Under the pieces are notes generated by a model. It saw only the letters and a list, made by a program, of their open reading frames with translations, had not been told where the DNA came from and did no database searches. The translations under genes and the position numbers were made by a program. Below are positions 1 through 13,833 of a DNA stretch of 64,000 nucleotides, in pieces. Origin of the DNA: Loxodes magnus. Lineage: Eukaryota; Ciliophora; Karyorelictea; Loxodida; Loxodidae. The stretch lies in contig CAMPDV010000009.1 of assembly GCA_946699065.1 (NCBI GenBank), forward strand, positions 682,001-746,000, in the 5' to 3' direction. Each line of letters starts with the position of its first letter. The stretch's first letter is position 1.

Positions 1-3000
1 GATAAACTAGACTAAGCAGTGAAACAAGAACTTGATATAGTGCTTTAGAATTATTAGTTGAATATGAAGAATTTATGCAAGAAATGGTGTGAATTGAAGT
101 AAATTCCTTAAGAATTAGTTCAAGTATTGAATTTGTTTAAAACGATTAAGATTTAAGAAGCTTAATACTTGCTCCTGAAATTCCTTCAGAACTGAATTTA
201 AAATTAATAGGCAGAAAAAAAATTGGTTAACTTGTAGTAAGATTTAGTAGTCTAGGAGAAGCAGTTAAAGATGAATCTTCAGGATATAAGCAAGCAAGAG
301 TTAATTAATATGAACTCTAAGATTGAAAAATATTTAAATGAATCTGAGCTTCTGGACTAGCAAATTAAGAATCTTAATTTGGATATTTAAAATAAATTAA
401 AATTTATCACGAAAAGTAGGCAAATTATCAAAAATTAAGACATTTATAGAAACTACTTCATCGAGATGGCTTAAATCAATGAAACTGAAGAGGATAAATC
501 AATTTCGCAAACTATTTTTGCCTATATGTTATGTCAGGGATATGAATTTCAGACAAATTAGCAAGGCAAAATTATAAGAAAACTATGCTAATCTAAAGAT
601 ATTTTAAAACCCCTATTTTTCAGATAGCTAAGCTAAGCAAAATATTAGTTTGAAGAAGATGACATTGCGAATTTTTGTATTCTATAAGGAATGTAGGAAA
701 ATCAAACAATATTCGATTTGATAGCTGCCTTAGAAATGGTAACATAAGAAAAGTTGTTGTTTCCTTTGATTATAGATCCCTAAAATGTTGCTCTGAAATA
801 TATAAATTTTAAATATAAAGAGTTAATAGAAAATAGAAAGATATCTTTGTATGTGCACGATACTAATGTCTCTGATATTCTTTCATTCTAAGAATCCTTA
901 TAGGATGCAGTCTAGTTCGGAAGAGTTTTCTTGATTATTAATATTAATGATGTTATATGAAAAGAGCTTTAACCTTTATTAATCTTTAGGCAAAAGCAAC
1001 TATAAAATAGTTTTACTGGTGTTGGTCGCCCCCATAAATTGTAATTACAAGATAAGATGCTAGATATACATCCGAACTTCATGATCTATATGCTAAGTTC
1101 CAATGATTTTGGATTAAACAAATTCCAAACAGACATAGTGACAGTTTTAAATTTTGATTTCAGCTAAGACGAAGAAATTATGGCAGGATATATCTTTTCC
1201 CAAATCATTCATGTTTTTGAGAGGGAAGCTTACATTTATTAGACTAACTTAGTAAAGCAAAACAGCAATAATAACTACCGATAGAATGAGTTAAAGATAA
1301 GCTTACTTAACTCTTTATAATCCTCACTTGTTTAAAATGTTGAATAAGTATGGGATCATCTTGTTTAACTGGGAGAGCATTTCAATTCTTAAGAAGTGAA
1401 AACTGTCTTTTTTAATTTGCAAAAAACGCCTTCTAGGAAAGACTTCTATGAATCTTAAGAAGAAAGAAAACCGAAATCTCCTTAAAGCTAAAAGAGAAGC
1501 ACAATGGCTATCTTTCATAGAAAATCAGTAGAAACTAACTTCAAACAGTTGGAAGAACTTAAAGTAATCTGAGCTTCGTTTGTAAGGCAAGTGTTTCAAC
1601 TTTATAGGCTTTCCTTCCACTTTAAATAGATATCTAAGATAGAGATAGTTAGCTTTGAAATGTACTTGAAATTACTTAAGAAATCATGTAAAAGCTATTT
1701 CCAAAGGTATAAAGTAAACTACAATAATCATTAAAGCATGACTAAAATCTTTCAGTAACTCATTTTTGAAATTTATTTCAAACTTTCACTCTCAATGCCC
1801 AAGCTACAAAAAACTTGCTTCAGTTGGTTACTTAGCATTATATTTAAAAGTGCAACTGCTTAAGAAAACAAAAATCTGAAGTTTATAATAGATTGCTTTT
1901 CTCTATCACCTTAAATTGTGACTTTTGAATCTGTAAAAATCTACGTATGCTAGCATACTTCTAGTAAATAAGAGCAAGAACTACCATTAAATTAAGAAAC
2001 AGAAAGTGCTCAGACCGAGAATGGAATTTCATATATTAAAAAAGTTTTCACTATAATTGAAAGGATTTTTGACTAATTTTTACAGGAAAAAAACTAAGAA
2101 GAGTCACTTTGCGAATAGCTAGCAAATGATTCTTAAATTTAATAGGAATGAATTTTATTTTTATAACAGGAGCAAATAACACCTCAATTTACTATCCCTT
2201 AATTCTTCAAAAAACTACCTGACTTTGTAAAGCCTTTAATACTTTTCTTATTTAGATGTGACTTACTTGAGGGTTTCATTGCAAATTTGTTGGGCTAGCT
2301 TCTAAATCCAGTTTATTCCTAGTAATTCCTTTTCTTTCCTTATCTCCATTTTGAGTAGCAATTCAATTCTAAAACTCCAATTGTTCTGATTTATGAAAGC
2401 ACAATGAACTAAGACTTTGTTGTATAATACTCTCAGTGCAAGTAGACTTAGCTTATAGTTCCTCATTTTAAAAATACTTAGCATGATATTACTTAATTTC
2501 AGTTTTTACTAGAAAAGAATGCTAGCTAAGAGTGCTTCTTAGTAATTTAAAGCTTATCAACTTTAACTAGAAATTACTAAAGTCTAATTGTGAAAATTAT
2601 TAGAGAGAAGCTTAAAAATATAGACCCTCGTTCTGGCTTTAGACTCTGAATTGAAATAAACAAAGATGAAATCTCTCAGCTTAACTCTTAAGTTATTCAG
2701 TTCCTTGGACAATGCTTTAAGATATACATCGAAGAAAATAGTAACGTAAGAGAAGCTTATGCCTCTTCCTTAATCTAGGGAAATAATGATTTACTTCTTG
2801 AGATCTAAGCATAGAACGTGGAATTATTGGAAGTCTTTTCCGAAAGCTTTAAAGACTTTGGTTCATAAAAGTATCCATTGGCCTCTTTTAATCAAAAGAA
2901 ACCTACAGATCAGTCCTTTGACTCCAAGCCATCTACTCCGATAAAAGAAGGAGTTCAAGTTTTGAGAACATTAGCAAAAAGACCAGATATAAAAGTTAAG

Positions 3001-4776
3001 ATAGTCCATCAGTTTTAATAAACAGAGGCAGTAAAGTCACCAAGCTTTTTATAGTAGTCAGCTGTAAGCTAAATTTTAACTTTAAATATACAAAAATAAG
3101 CTCAATAAATACAAGATAGCAAAAATAAGAACATCTAAAATCTCATCAAGCAAATTACCATCAGAAAATAGTCCTAATAGAAGATTTAAGAATCCAGAAT
3201 TGAAAACTCTATTGAGCATCTAGTATAGACCTTTCCTTTACTGTTAGCTATTCTTAAGTAAAGAAAACTGATTTTACAGCAAAATTCAAGCTTAGAATCT
3301 TTCTGACTCATTTCTTACTCAGAGATTTAAAGTAGGATAAATGATATTTATAAGGCATGCTAGGATATAGAGTTTTCAGAGTCTTTCCTTCCTTATTTTT
3401 GGTAAATCATAAAAGAAAAGTTTTAAATTGAGGAAGTCTAAGCTATGAATTAGCTAATTTGCATGTATATTCAGACTGAAAGCAAAAAGGAGTTCGAATT
3501 CTAGTTATAAACATTTAACTAAGAAGTCTATTAATTTAAATATTATGTAGCTCTACTACACAATGTCAATGCTACCATCTAGTTCCTTAATAAAACTACT
3601 TAATGGGATATATCTCAAGCACTCTGCCTATAGAAGAAAGACTTCTAGAATTACTAGTTTTTGAGGAATATTTAATTTTAGTAAATGCTTATGAAGCTAG
3701 GTTCTGTCATTCGAATTAAAAGCAAGAAGTTAGATTATTCTCAAACTTAGGATGACTTATAAAATGTTGAAGCACTTGAACCACAAAACAATACTTTCGA
3801 GGTTAAGAAGCAAGAATACTGAAATCTTGTTTAAGTGTTTGGAAATATTAAGAACAAAATAAGCGAAAAAATCAAATCTTTCCAGTAGAAAGGTAGCTAA
3901 AGTTCTTAAGAGTTAAGTCCTGAAACTAATGATTGAACAAATTTTAAAAAGAAGTTCTATAATAAGAGAAGCTTAAACCTGTAATCCAGTTAATCCTATA
4001 AATATCAGGAGAAAGTTTAATGATTTATCTTACAATAAAAGGAACTTTCAACTTTCCAAATTCAAGCTTTAAATTTAGCTTTGCAGTCTCAAATCCATTA
4101 ACATTCTTACTGTCAGAGAAATAAAAGTAAAGCAATTTTGAATAATAAAAAGAATTAGCTACAATCTAAAATACTCTCTCTTGAAAACCTTTCACAGCCT
4201 TTAGCTTTAACAATTAACGAACTTTTATGTCCTGGAGCGTTTATATTTGATTTCTTATATCATTAGGCTTTAATTTAGCAAATAGAACTACAAGAAATAT
4301 GCTTATTCGCTATAAAGACATTTTAAACAGGAATTCACCATGACTAAATATACTTAAAAGGCCTTTACATAACTGAACCAGCTCTGATAGATCCTGCCAA
4401 TCTTGTCCTAGATTGTGATTTCAACCAGAACTAAAATTTTGTTTAATTTCCTGATTTATATTTCTATGCAGGCATTGGAGAAAACTTTTACAATCCTTCT
4501 AATACTGCTATCTATATGTTTGAAACTGAGTTCAATACTGATAAATCAAGCTCGAGAAACGAATTAAAGATATAATAAGAGATAAGAAAAAAATCGATTT
4601 CCTTTTACTAAGAAATACAAAATAATATGAGAAAGCCTAAGAAAAAGCAGGATTTGAATATCGTTATTATTCCTTGCCAATTCTGTAGCGATTTGAAATT
4701 TGTTTTTAGAAGTACAAAAGAGCAAAAGTTTTGGGATGCATATGATGTTAAAGTCTGTACAAGAGATGACTCATAA
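1..4776 (+). CDS. Dynein heavy chain-like protein, C-terminal part (5' end outside window)
   Basis: One frame (frame 1) is open from the first base with UAA/UAG read as Gln and UGA as Trp, giving about 1590 residues and no visible intron. Residues 1-160 are Q/K-rich helix fitting the second stalk helix. AAA5 follows: PLIIDP near residue 255, then DAVQFGR and HPNF, and a VLNFDFS strand. AAA6 contains SGFRLW near residues 878-883, whose Trp is a UGA codon (2647-2649); this Trp is conserved in dyneins. The C-terminal domain shows LCPGAF and LKGLYITEPAL (about residue 1450), and the chain ends near KFWDAYDVKVC, as dyneins do. Dyneins move cargo on microtubules or bend cilia. Sequence match is weak in places, so a divergent or regulatory heavy chain (DNHD1-like) is possible. 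The end is set at UAA 4774-4776 because homology stops there; the next in-frame UGA is at 5161. Confidence 0.85.
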
Positions 4777-7385
4777 TTTTGTTTTTAAAGATTAAATAAC
4801 TAAAGTATATCTCTTATAGCTTCCTCTTTTCTACTATTTTATATTATATTCACTATCACATCTTTGAATCTATACCTATCTTATCCTTTTCTCTTAAAGC
4901 TATATAATATAGCAAAAAAGGCTTAAATGTAAGCTGTTGAAGTTTATATTACGATTATTATTTGTAAATAGCTTTAAAGCTTACTATTTTTGATTTAATA
5001 AGATTATAGCAATTTTATTTAAAATAGTATAGTTATTATTTATAATCAATATATTTGTAGCTATATCCTTAAACTTAATCATCAAATGGATTCTAATATA
5101 ACTCTACCTTAAAAGGGCAAAGGATGCATTATAATTAATCTAAATCATCTTTTATTTTCTTGAAGAGAATCTAATTTTTACTTCCTGCTTATCTCATAGA
5201 ATATTAAGGAGCCTTAATATTGATTAAGAAGATAATAAAGATTAATAAAATAATACTAAAAGAAAGTGGCTGCTTAGTTAAAGAGTCTAAGCAATATAAA
5301 AGTTATTTTTAATTATCTATTTAAGCTTAATTAACTGCCTTAATTATTGTATACTTTCAAAGGTTTTATTAATCAAACAGATAGTATTTGTAATAGGCTG
5401 CCTTTAAAAGCATCTGATAATTTATTATAATCTAAAACTACTACAATTATATGCGCTTAGTGTCTATATAATAGTTTTGTACTATAGCTTCCTTTAAATT
5501 AATTTTAGTGAAGCTTATATTAATATTCTAATTTATCCAATTAGTAAATAAATCAAGTTAGAAGCTCTTAGATAATCTACTTGTTCTTTAGTTAAAGATT
5601 TAGTTAACTTATGCACTGCTAAGTATAAGATAATTCATTTTAACTATCAATTTAGTTTGTAAATATAGCAATAATAAAATGCTTCAGATTCTAGCTAAAT
5701 TATAAAGGCTTTTTAGATATATTTTGATAATTAAGTAAGTGTAAATTCAAGCTTATCATAGAAGCTATTTAGGTATATAGATCTTTCTATTATTTTAATA
5801 GGGTGAAAGTGAAATCTATTATATGCATTATTTTATCCTAGATAAAGGTAAAAATATTGCTAGATTAAAAAATTAATTTTAATTGAATTATTAGGACTAG
5901 AAAGGTAAGCAATTTCTTAAAGAGGATTACTCTATTTATTAAGTACTTAATAACTAATAAATATTATACTACCAACTCTATATAGCTAAGTAGTCAAAAT
6001 ATTTACTAATTACTATTTTAGATTTTTATGAATCTATTAAATAGTAGCTTCTTTAATATAATAAAATTAGCTTAATTTAAATATTAGTTAGATTATATCC
6101 AAAACACTTCTAAAGAGAACTTACCCAACTCTAACATACTGTTATCAATTTATTGCATTATAAATGATTGCTGCATAAATAATGACAATTATAATTTAAT
6201 TATTTCATAAGCGCTTAACTTTTATAGACTAGCTAACTATAATCATTTATTAGCTTTTGTATTTTAGAGCTTTACTTAGTAATTTACATTTTCTATAAAG
6301 ATCTTAGCTTATAGAATTAAATAATGGTTATCCATAATTAATTAGAAAATATAAAGCTAGCAATTTATATCAAGAACTATAGATGATGAGAGTCTAATTC
6401 GCTATTTAATTAGATACTGGGATTTTATAATAAATCTAAACTTTCTTTAGTTTTATTGCCCTCTTTTTAAATTAAAATAAACAGTTCTGCTATTTTTCTG
6501 ATCTTAAGTACTAGTAAAAGCATACTTTATTAGGTATTATTATATCCTAGAAAGTTATTATATTTTATTTCTTTATAGTTAGAATTAGCTTCATATTTAT
6601 CTAACCACTTTATGATATTATACCTGGCTAATATCTTCATTTCCATTTTATTGTTAAGATATTTCTATTATATAATCTAGTGAATATCAAAATATCTATT
6701 ACACTTCTACAAATAAATAGGAGATATATTGATCCTATACTTGTATAAGTTATTATTTATAAAGTAGGTTAAGTAACTAATTTACTTGCATGAAAATGGT
6801 GAAATTAAATTAAAATATTAATATCCTAATAAACTGTTTGGTTTCTTAGTCTATATAAGCCACTTATCCTTATTTACTATTTCATTACCATTAATTAATC
6901 ACTTTATCCATTGGACTAGATACTTAAGCTTTGTAATCTATTAATGAGAATCTGTTTATATTGATTATTTCTAATTATTCTTACTTATTTATCGTAAAAA
7001 GGTGCAGGTTAGTTGCCCAACTGCTAGTAAGATAAAGGACTGTAAATTTAGCAATACTTAAAGATAAATAAAAATAAGGAAAAGCCTATTTTAGGCTAAT
7101 TAAAAGTGGGATTTATTATTTAGCAGCTTTAAATATCTTACCTTTGAACTATTAATTTAGTCGTTGTTCTTTAGATTTCTAATGCATGACTTAAAGTAGA
7201 TTCCTTTAAATAGAGTATATTTGAATAATTTAAAGAGACAAATTGCTAATTAAAATATATAAAAGGCAATTTAAAGGATGTTTATAGTGTAAGAGACTAA
7301 GTTATTAAGTTTAGACAGTAAGGATAGGGATATGTATAACTTTTTTAATAAATAGAGCATTGTTTTAAATTAGACACAAACATTT
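4777..7385. other. AT-rich intergenic region
   Basis: About 2.6 kb between the convergent dynein and kinase genes. Both strands were read with the ciliate code; codon composition is random and no family is recognisable. It contains scattered short hairpins, for example AGCCTATTTTAGGCT near 7083-7097. I see no tRNA, repeat family or ORF1-type sequence here. Confidence 0.6.
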
Positions 7386-9188
7386 TCAATCCGAGTCCTT
7401 TAAGTTTAAGCTTTCATCTTTTTTCTCTTATATCACGTCTAATAAATTAATATTACGCTTAAGTGATGATTCTTCCTTCTAGTGAGCACTGTTTTACTAA
7501 AAGTAACTACTTTCTTTTTCCTCTTCTTGAATTGTATGAATAGAATCGCCATCTTATTTCATATTTATGCTAAGTATTTGCTCACTTCCTGTGCTGTTCC
7601 AAATTTCAGAAAGATTAATCTTTTCTAATTCAGTATCATTAATGAGTTGCTTAATTAACTTGAGGCATTCATCTTATTTTTCTACCTAAGATTTGTTCTA
7701 AATACAATCTTTTAATAGTTTTTTCATCTATTGCAACTTATCTTGAATGTCATTCTGAACGATACTATTTTCTTAAGAATTTATGGCTTTTTCTTCTTCA
7801 TCTGAAGAAGATTCTATATCAAAACTAGAGATATACTGGCTTCTGTTCTCTCTAAATCAGGAATGATTATAAAATTCTTAAAAAGACATTCTTTTGTTTT
7901 TATCTGTTTGAAGTAGCTTCGAAAGAATATCCTTACATTCACTAGAACATTGCAAGTGTTTAAACTTGATTCCTTAATCTTGCTAGTACTTTACTTCCTG
8001 TAAGTTGTTGAAAGGAAAAGCTTTATTTCCGCTTATCATTTCATAGAGGATTACACCAGCACTTCACAAGTCAGCTTTATGATCCTACTATTCCTTTCCT
8101 TCTATAATTTCACGAGCCATATACTATGGAGTTCCTACTCCTTTTGACTCAGCAACTGAAAGAGCAATATCTTTGCTTAAACCTAAATCAACAATTTTGA
8201 GAATAGGTTTCGTAGAGTTATCACTAAGAACTAAATTATCAGGTTTAATATCCCTGTGTATAATGTTATGCTAGTATAAAAAACTTAAACCCTCAGCAAG
8301 TTACTACATGAAATATTTAGCGTCATTTTCAGATAATTTCTCTGACTTAGATAAGAATTTTTAAAGACTCAACCCTTCACAGAATTCCATTATAATGTAA
8401 TAAATTACATTACGCTTCTTTTAGTATAAAAGAACATCAACAAATTCAATAATGTTAGGATGCTTTCCTTGTATTTAAATATGCCTTTATATTAATTTCA
8501 TGTTCTGAATTTCTCTTTAAATGAACTTATTTATTTGATTATTTCCTACTTTAGCTGATTTTATTTCTTTAACAGCATAAAATTTATCCGGTTGGCCAAT
8601 TTTAGCCGCCTTATACACAGCTCCAAAACCACCTGCTTAAATAAAGTTTATGATTTTGTACTCCCCTACTTATCTAAGCCATCCTTCTTTAACTTTATAT
8701 GGAAATGCTGGCTGAATTGAAGCATAGACATCTATTTAGTTTTGGTAAGGAACTGATTGGTCAGCTCTACATTTGCACTGATGACTAGTCTATTAGTTTT
8801 TGCTACTTTCATGAATCATAATTTAATTAGAAAATACTTAACTAGATTCTTTTGACTCTTCTGCTTGTTCTATTAATTCTTTCTTTTAATCATTATAACT
8901 TTTTGCCTATTTAGTGAAAAATCATTTGCAACATATCTAGATTTCTTTTTCTTGATCACCAGTTTCTCCGTTTGAATCTTATTAGTTCAAATATAACTTT
9001 CTATTCTCTCCTTGTAGATTTTCTATTTCTTCACTCTTCTACTTACTAAAACACAAGCCAGAACCCTTCAGTTTCTACTTACGAATTACTATAAATTTAG
9101 AATTAAGGAGCAAAGCTCCAGAACCTCCCTTTTCAAGAGCCAAGTAGAAATTACTTGAGAACTCTAAGCTTTCAAAAAGATCTGTCAT
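7386..9188 (-). CDS. Serine/threonine protein kinase with acidic C-terminal tail
   Basis: Starts at ATG 9186-9188 (MTDLFESLEF) and ends at UGA 7386-7388, 600 residues. Residues 1-165 are not assigned; a PH-like fold is possible (GGSGALLLNSKFIVIR). The kinase domain covers about 172-450: glycine loop AGGFGAVYK at 185, VK lysine, HRDIKPDN at 311, DLGLS at 334, GVGTPQYMAREI, and DLWSAGVILYEM, whose Trp is UGA. NHSWF, another UGA Trp, closes subdomain XI. DLG instead of DFG and the GTPxYMA activation loop recall ULK/ATG1-type or related CAMK-group kinases, but the subfamily is not certain. All catalytic residues are present, so it should be active. The last 150 residues are acidic and Gln-rich (SSSDEEEK). 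It is convergent with the dynein gene and transcribed away from TUL1. Confidence 0.9.
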
Positions 9189-11594
9189 TAAAAGTTATTT
9201 AATCATAGATTTACTTTCAGTACTCAGTAGTAAAATAATTGATTAAAATGTAAACTATTATTAAATTAAATGCTTCCATGCTTACATCTCTTTCATCTAT
9301 TTACTTCTACTTACCTCTATTTACTTCTGAATTATCACTATTAAGCTTCTTGCTCTTTTTAAATTGCTATCTTAGTATTTTCATATATACCTTTTAGCTT
9401 TTAAATTAGCGAGCTATATAGACAATTAAGTACTTAATAGCTTTAAATTACTAAAGACATTTAGATTAATTTAATTATTATTCCAATATAAAATTAAAGG
9501 CTTTTAAACTCTAATTGTCTAACTACCAAAATCTTACTGGGATGATTTAGATCTCTGATTTAATAGATATTACTTTCTCTTTATCCTTGGTCTTGGCTAT
9601 TAATAATATATCTAGATAAAGGTTAGTAGTTAATAGAAAGGCTTAATAGCTAATTTAATTTAAAGATAGCTTCTAAGTGTTATATAACTACAAATTAGTA
9701 TAGTAACTCCTATGCTTTTAATTTAATTCACATAGCTATCTTTATAGTTTTCTACAATAAGATAAGACCTTTCAATAACAGAAATATGAATATCTTAGTA
9801 CACTTACTAAAACAGCCTTAGGGTATTTTCTTTAGTCTAATGTTTTGATTGTATTACATTGATTCAAATAAACCAAATTTGCTATATTTCTAGCTTGAGG
9901 TAAGCTAATATAATATTACTAAGCAATCTTATAAGCTAATTGTAGCAATGCTTATTATTTCTTATTATGTCTTTAATTATTAAACTCATAACATTAAATC
10001 GCCTAGAGTTGCTTATAAGCATGTTTATATTTTGTACTGAAATAGGTTTATTGTATTTAAAGGTAAATAAATAACTTATTGTATCTTAACTTTTCCACTT
10101 GCTTAACTGCCAATTTCTACTTAATTAGCATTCTTTATTTATTACTGATTGTATTTATTTAGTATTTTGATCTTATAAACAGCAGAAATTTAATTATTTC
10201 TAGTAATTTCTTATACTTCAGCATATACAATTAAAGAATAATCTACAATAAAGTTTCCTTTGCAACATACAATAAACTATTTACTTACTTAGAAAAGTAA
10301 ACTTCTAAGTTAATTCTTACTAAAGCCTTAGTAGAAGCCTCATATGATATATTTAATAATGCAAACATGAAAGGCATATTCTTTAAAGTTAAGACATCTA
10401 TAAAGGAATATGAAAGAGTATCTGATTTATTAGTAATTACTATAGAAATAGTTATTAAATATTATCACTTCTATTTGCAATTTCTAATTACCTTTATAAA
10501 CCCTTTATGTCAATTATACTTTTAATTATTTACATTTTATTAATTTTCTTTACTAAAGAGATAGAAAGAGACACATGCTCTGTTTATTTTAAATAGATGA
10601 TTATCAATTGATTATGCTTTAAAGAAGGTATAGAAAGTGACTAAAATAAATAAGTTTGAAGGGATATTTTAATTAAATAATAATTACTTTATAGCTAAAT
10701 AGATTCTAAACTAAGATCTAGAAATAGCTAGCATATTCATTATTAAGTATGCTCATTCTCTTTTAAAGGCTATATATTATGTTTTATAGGACTTAATTTA
10801 GTTGCTTGAAGGGTTTTATGTCTTTAGAGTAAAGAGAGACCTTATTTCCTTAGCTTTGCTTTATAACTTTTTATTTTAGTTGTAATTTAAGAAATAGGAA
10901 GCAAAGTATATTGCTGGTTTAAATAATGACTTAAGGATGAAATTATGAGTACTAAAGCTTAAAATAAAGACTAGAACTATCTAAAAATAAAGTCTAGATT
11001 ATGAACCAATTTCTCTTTAACTTAATCTGGATAGAATTATTAATTATAAGTTATCAGCAGCAAACACTATTGCAACTTGTAAAAATATAGACAATGAAGC
11101 GATTATCTTATAATAAAGTACTAATATCTAAATAAAGAAAGCACTAAAATAAATAAGCTGGAGAAATTATACTATAATACTACCATTCAATTTATTTATT
11201 AAGCTGCTAATTACTTGCTTTAGTTATAGCTTATTAACAGTTAACATTAAGCAGTCGATATATTATATAATCTTAATTAGATCTTCACTTTATTGGAATG
11301 CTTAAAATCCCATAAATGAATACTTAACTATATAAAATAAATGCTTAAACTTTAGGCTAAAAAGAATTGAATTAAGACACTAACTTTAGATAATTATTTT
11401 CCTTTATATTAATTTTAATTTGTTATAGAAACTAGAAATTAAGTTAAGGAGATATTATATGCTGGCATCTAAGTTAATAAAAGCTTTGAGACGAAATGAA
11501 AAGATTGAGAAGCTTTGGAGATTATTTACTTAAATTAAATTACTGTTACTTAAGAAAAATTCTAATAAAAACATCAAAAATAACCGTTCCTCTT
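9189..11594. other. AT-rich intergenic region
   Basis: Lies between the start of the kinase gene and the end of the TUL1-like gene, so it should contain the kinase promoter and the TUL1 3' end. No coding signal was found in any frame under the ciliate code and no repeat shared with the right half of the window is visible. Confidence 0.6.
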
Positions 11595-13352
11595 TCAACT
11601 TTCTTCTTCCTAAACAATTAAAGGCAATATGCTTCTACAGACTGGACATTCCATTTTTATTCTCATCCACTATTCGAGACACGATTAATGGAACATATGG
11701 TGACAAGGAGTGTGCATAGTAGGATTTTTATTGTCTTACTTATTTTAATCTATCAATGAGTCTTGCTATTAATCCTCTTAGTTCCGTTAAGCCAAATTTA
11801 AAGCCGTCATGCATATTATACACTCAATATCTTGAGTCTACAATAGTATTTTAGATTCTTCTTCTTTAGTTCTAATATAGCTGTATCTCTACGGTCTAAA
11901 CCTTTTTGGAACAAAGAAGCGAGGAGTTTTAATTTACTGCACAATTAAGATGCTGGTTTCTATCATTAGTAGGCACAAAACGGCATAGAAAAGAGTCTTT
12001 TAGGGTTCATATATCATAAAGTTATGCACATATCCAAAGTAATAATATGCAAAGCAAGCTCTTGATATCGTTATAGACAATATGTATCTAAAAGAAAAAG
12101 CATTCTTTATTCCAAACACTATGTTTTTTAAAATTTAAGGCAGTCAAAAGCTGTAGAGTACTATTAGGAACAAACCTTAGAGATTATACGTCACAAGTAC
12201 TAAAATGGAGCCCATAAAAGTATACAAATCTATCATTAAAAGGCTTACAAAGCTTGGACATGTACGATTTTATGTATTCTTAGTATTACAGTTACCCTAA
12301 GTTTTACAAAAGTCTGTTTTATGCTTGATAAACTTTCGCTATTATTTAGTTGGCTTGGAACACTACAATTAAAAGACTCAAACTGAACGAAAGAATTAAG
12401 AAATCGGATGTTAACTATAAATAGATAAACTTACGGCTTGCATAAAGTTAATTTTAAAGTGTCAGATTAAAGTAATGAAATCAATTGCAAAGTTCATGTA
12501 CAATGCTATCATTGATACCTTATCTGCTTAGTTATCATTGTTAATTATCCTTGCTTAGCTACTTAATCCATATAAAATTACTATAAATAGAACAAGAGAC
12601 ATAACAGAGTATTCTAATATCTGCTCTCTTATTAACTCTATATTTAAAACTTCCATTTAAGATCTTCAATTTAACTAGCATTTTAAGGAATTTACATAAG
12701 TATTTACTTGGATGCTTTGGTTAACTAAACTAAATCAAGCAACGACTTGGAAATCACATTTTCCTTAATAGTCTTAGTAATTATAAAAGCTCTGATTCTA
12801 GTTTTAAAAGATCATTTTCTTCTACTTTGCATTGTAAGTTCCATTTGTTACATAAAATCTAAAATCATTATTTGAGCACCATTTTCCATCGTAGATTTTA
12901 AAGTACATTGACAAATACTAGGTATGATCTTCTTAATTTATTAGATAAAAAGGTGTCATATAAGAAAGTCCATACTGATATTTAAAATATTTGGCAGTTT
13001 TCTCTTTATTTTCATAGTTAGAATATCATTTTCCTTAATAACTTTGTTCAATAATAGACTCCTCACTATCTAGATTAAGATTTTACTAGCTTTCCTATAT
13101 TTATGCCTGCTATTTTTTCTTATCTTAGCCTTTATTTGTTTCTTTCCTATCTAAAAAGTTATAATCCTCTTCATAGCTTTCTCCTTCAGTAATATTGTAA
13201 TTTTCTGTTTACTTCGTTTAAAACTGATTCTATTATCTTTCATCACCTTACTTAGTCTATGAAGTGATAGAATGCATAATAGGAGATAACAAGCTAATAA
13301 TCATAAGGATAAAGCATGAAAAAGTAATTAATTTGCATCTTTAAGTATCCAT
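11595..13352 (-). CDS. TUL1: TUL1/FLY-type transmembrane RING E3 ubiquitin ligase (DSC complex subunit)
   Basis: 585 residues from ATG 13350-13352 to UGA 11595-11597. The N-terminus is a signal peptide (MDTQRCKLITFSCFILMI). A Gln/Glu-rich stretch and a lumenal domain follow; the latter starts with GKWYSN and contains FYVTNGTYNAK, typical of this family. About six hydrophobic membrane segments lie between residues 260 and 480. Next comes TPRFFVPKRF, the family's hallmark GPRFFIP-like motif. The C-terminal RING-H2 begins at C511-II-C514, continues TPCHHMFHQSCLEQWM and ends C569-PV-C572, with an unusual 25-residue Gln/Asp-rich insert between the first cysteine pair and the His part. The yeast and plant relatives ubiquitinate membrane proteins in Golgi, vacuole or endosome membranes. 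Length is close to plant FLY1/2. All zinc ligands are present, so it should be active. Assignment is strong. Confidence 0.93.
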
Positions 13353-13833
13353 TTTCTAAGCAATCTAAATCGTTAGATTGGCTTAAAAGCATTCCAGGTA
13401 TAAACTTAAGATAACGTATTTTAAGTTTAATTAATCTATTTATTATATCATAATTAGAAATATTACTAAGAGTCTTACTTTTTAGGATAAGGATCATAAA
13501 TAAGTTAAGCTAGGACTAACATATTAGTGCTTATAGAATTATGACATATTCATATCTTACACTGATTAATACTCAAACTAGTCACTTGCACTTTATTTTA
13601 TGAGTCAAGCTAGTTAGAATTAGTATGATTATGGAGGATTTAACTCTATTCTAGTGAATATATGCTTAAATTAATTTAAATTGCAGATCATAAAGTTAAT
13701 TATAATGTAAAAGTAAGAGAATTTAAACTTATCTAAGTAGAATTAGCTAATACCTATCATTTTTCTTCGCAAGCTAGGAAAGAAGAATAAGGGTAATAAA
13801 TGCTTAATACTATATTCGCAGATTCAATTCCTT
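13353..13833. promoter_or_regulatory. Divergent promoter region between TUL1-like and FHA genes
   Basis: These 481 bases separate two divergently transcribed genes and must hold both start regions. No specific box could be identified in such AT-rich sequence. The interval contains no further ORF of note. Confidence 0.4.

Noticed and set aside
1324-2484. Standard-code minus-strand ORFs of 60-64 codons within the dynein gene
   Set aside because: They are shadows of a long plus-strand gene that is continuous under the ciliate code and matches dynein AAA5/AAA6.
6980-7060. Possible tRNA near AAGGTGCAGGTTAG
   Set aside because: No acceptor stem or second conserved box could be paired.
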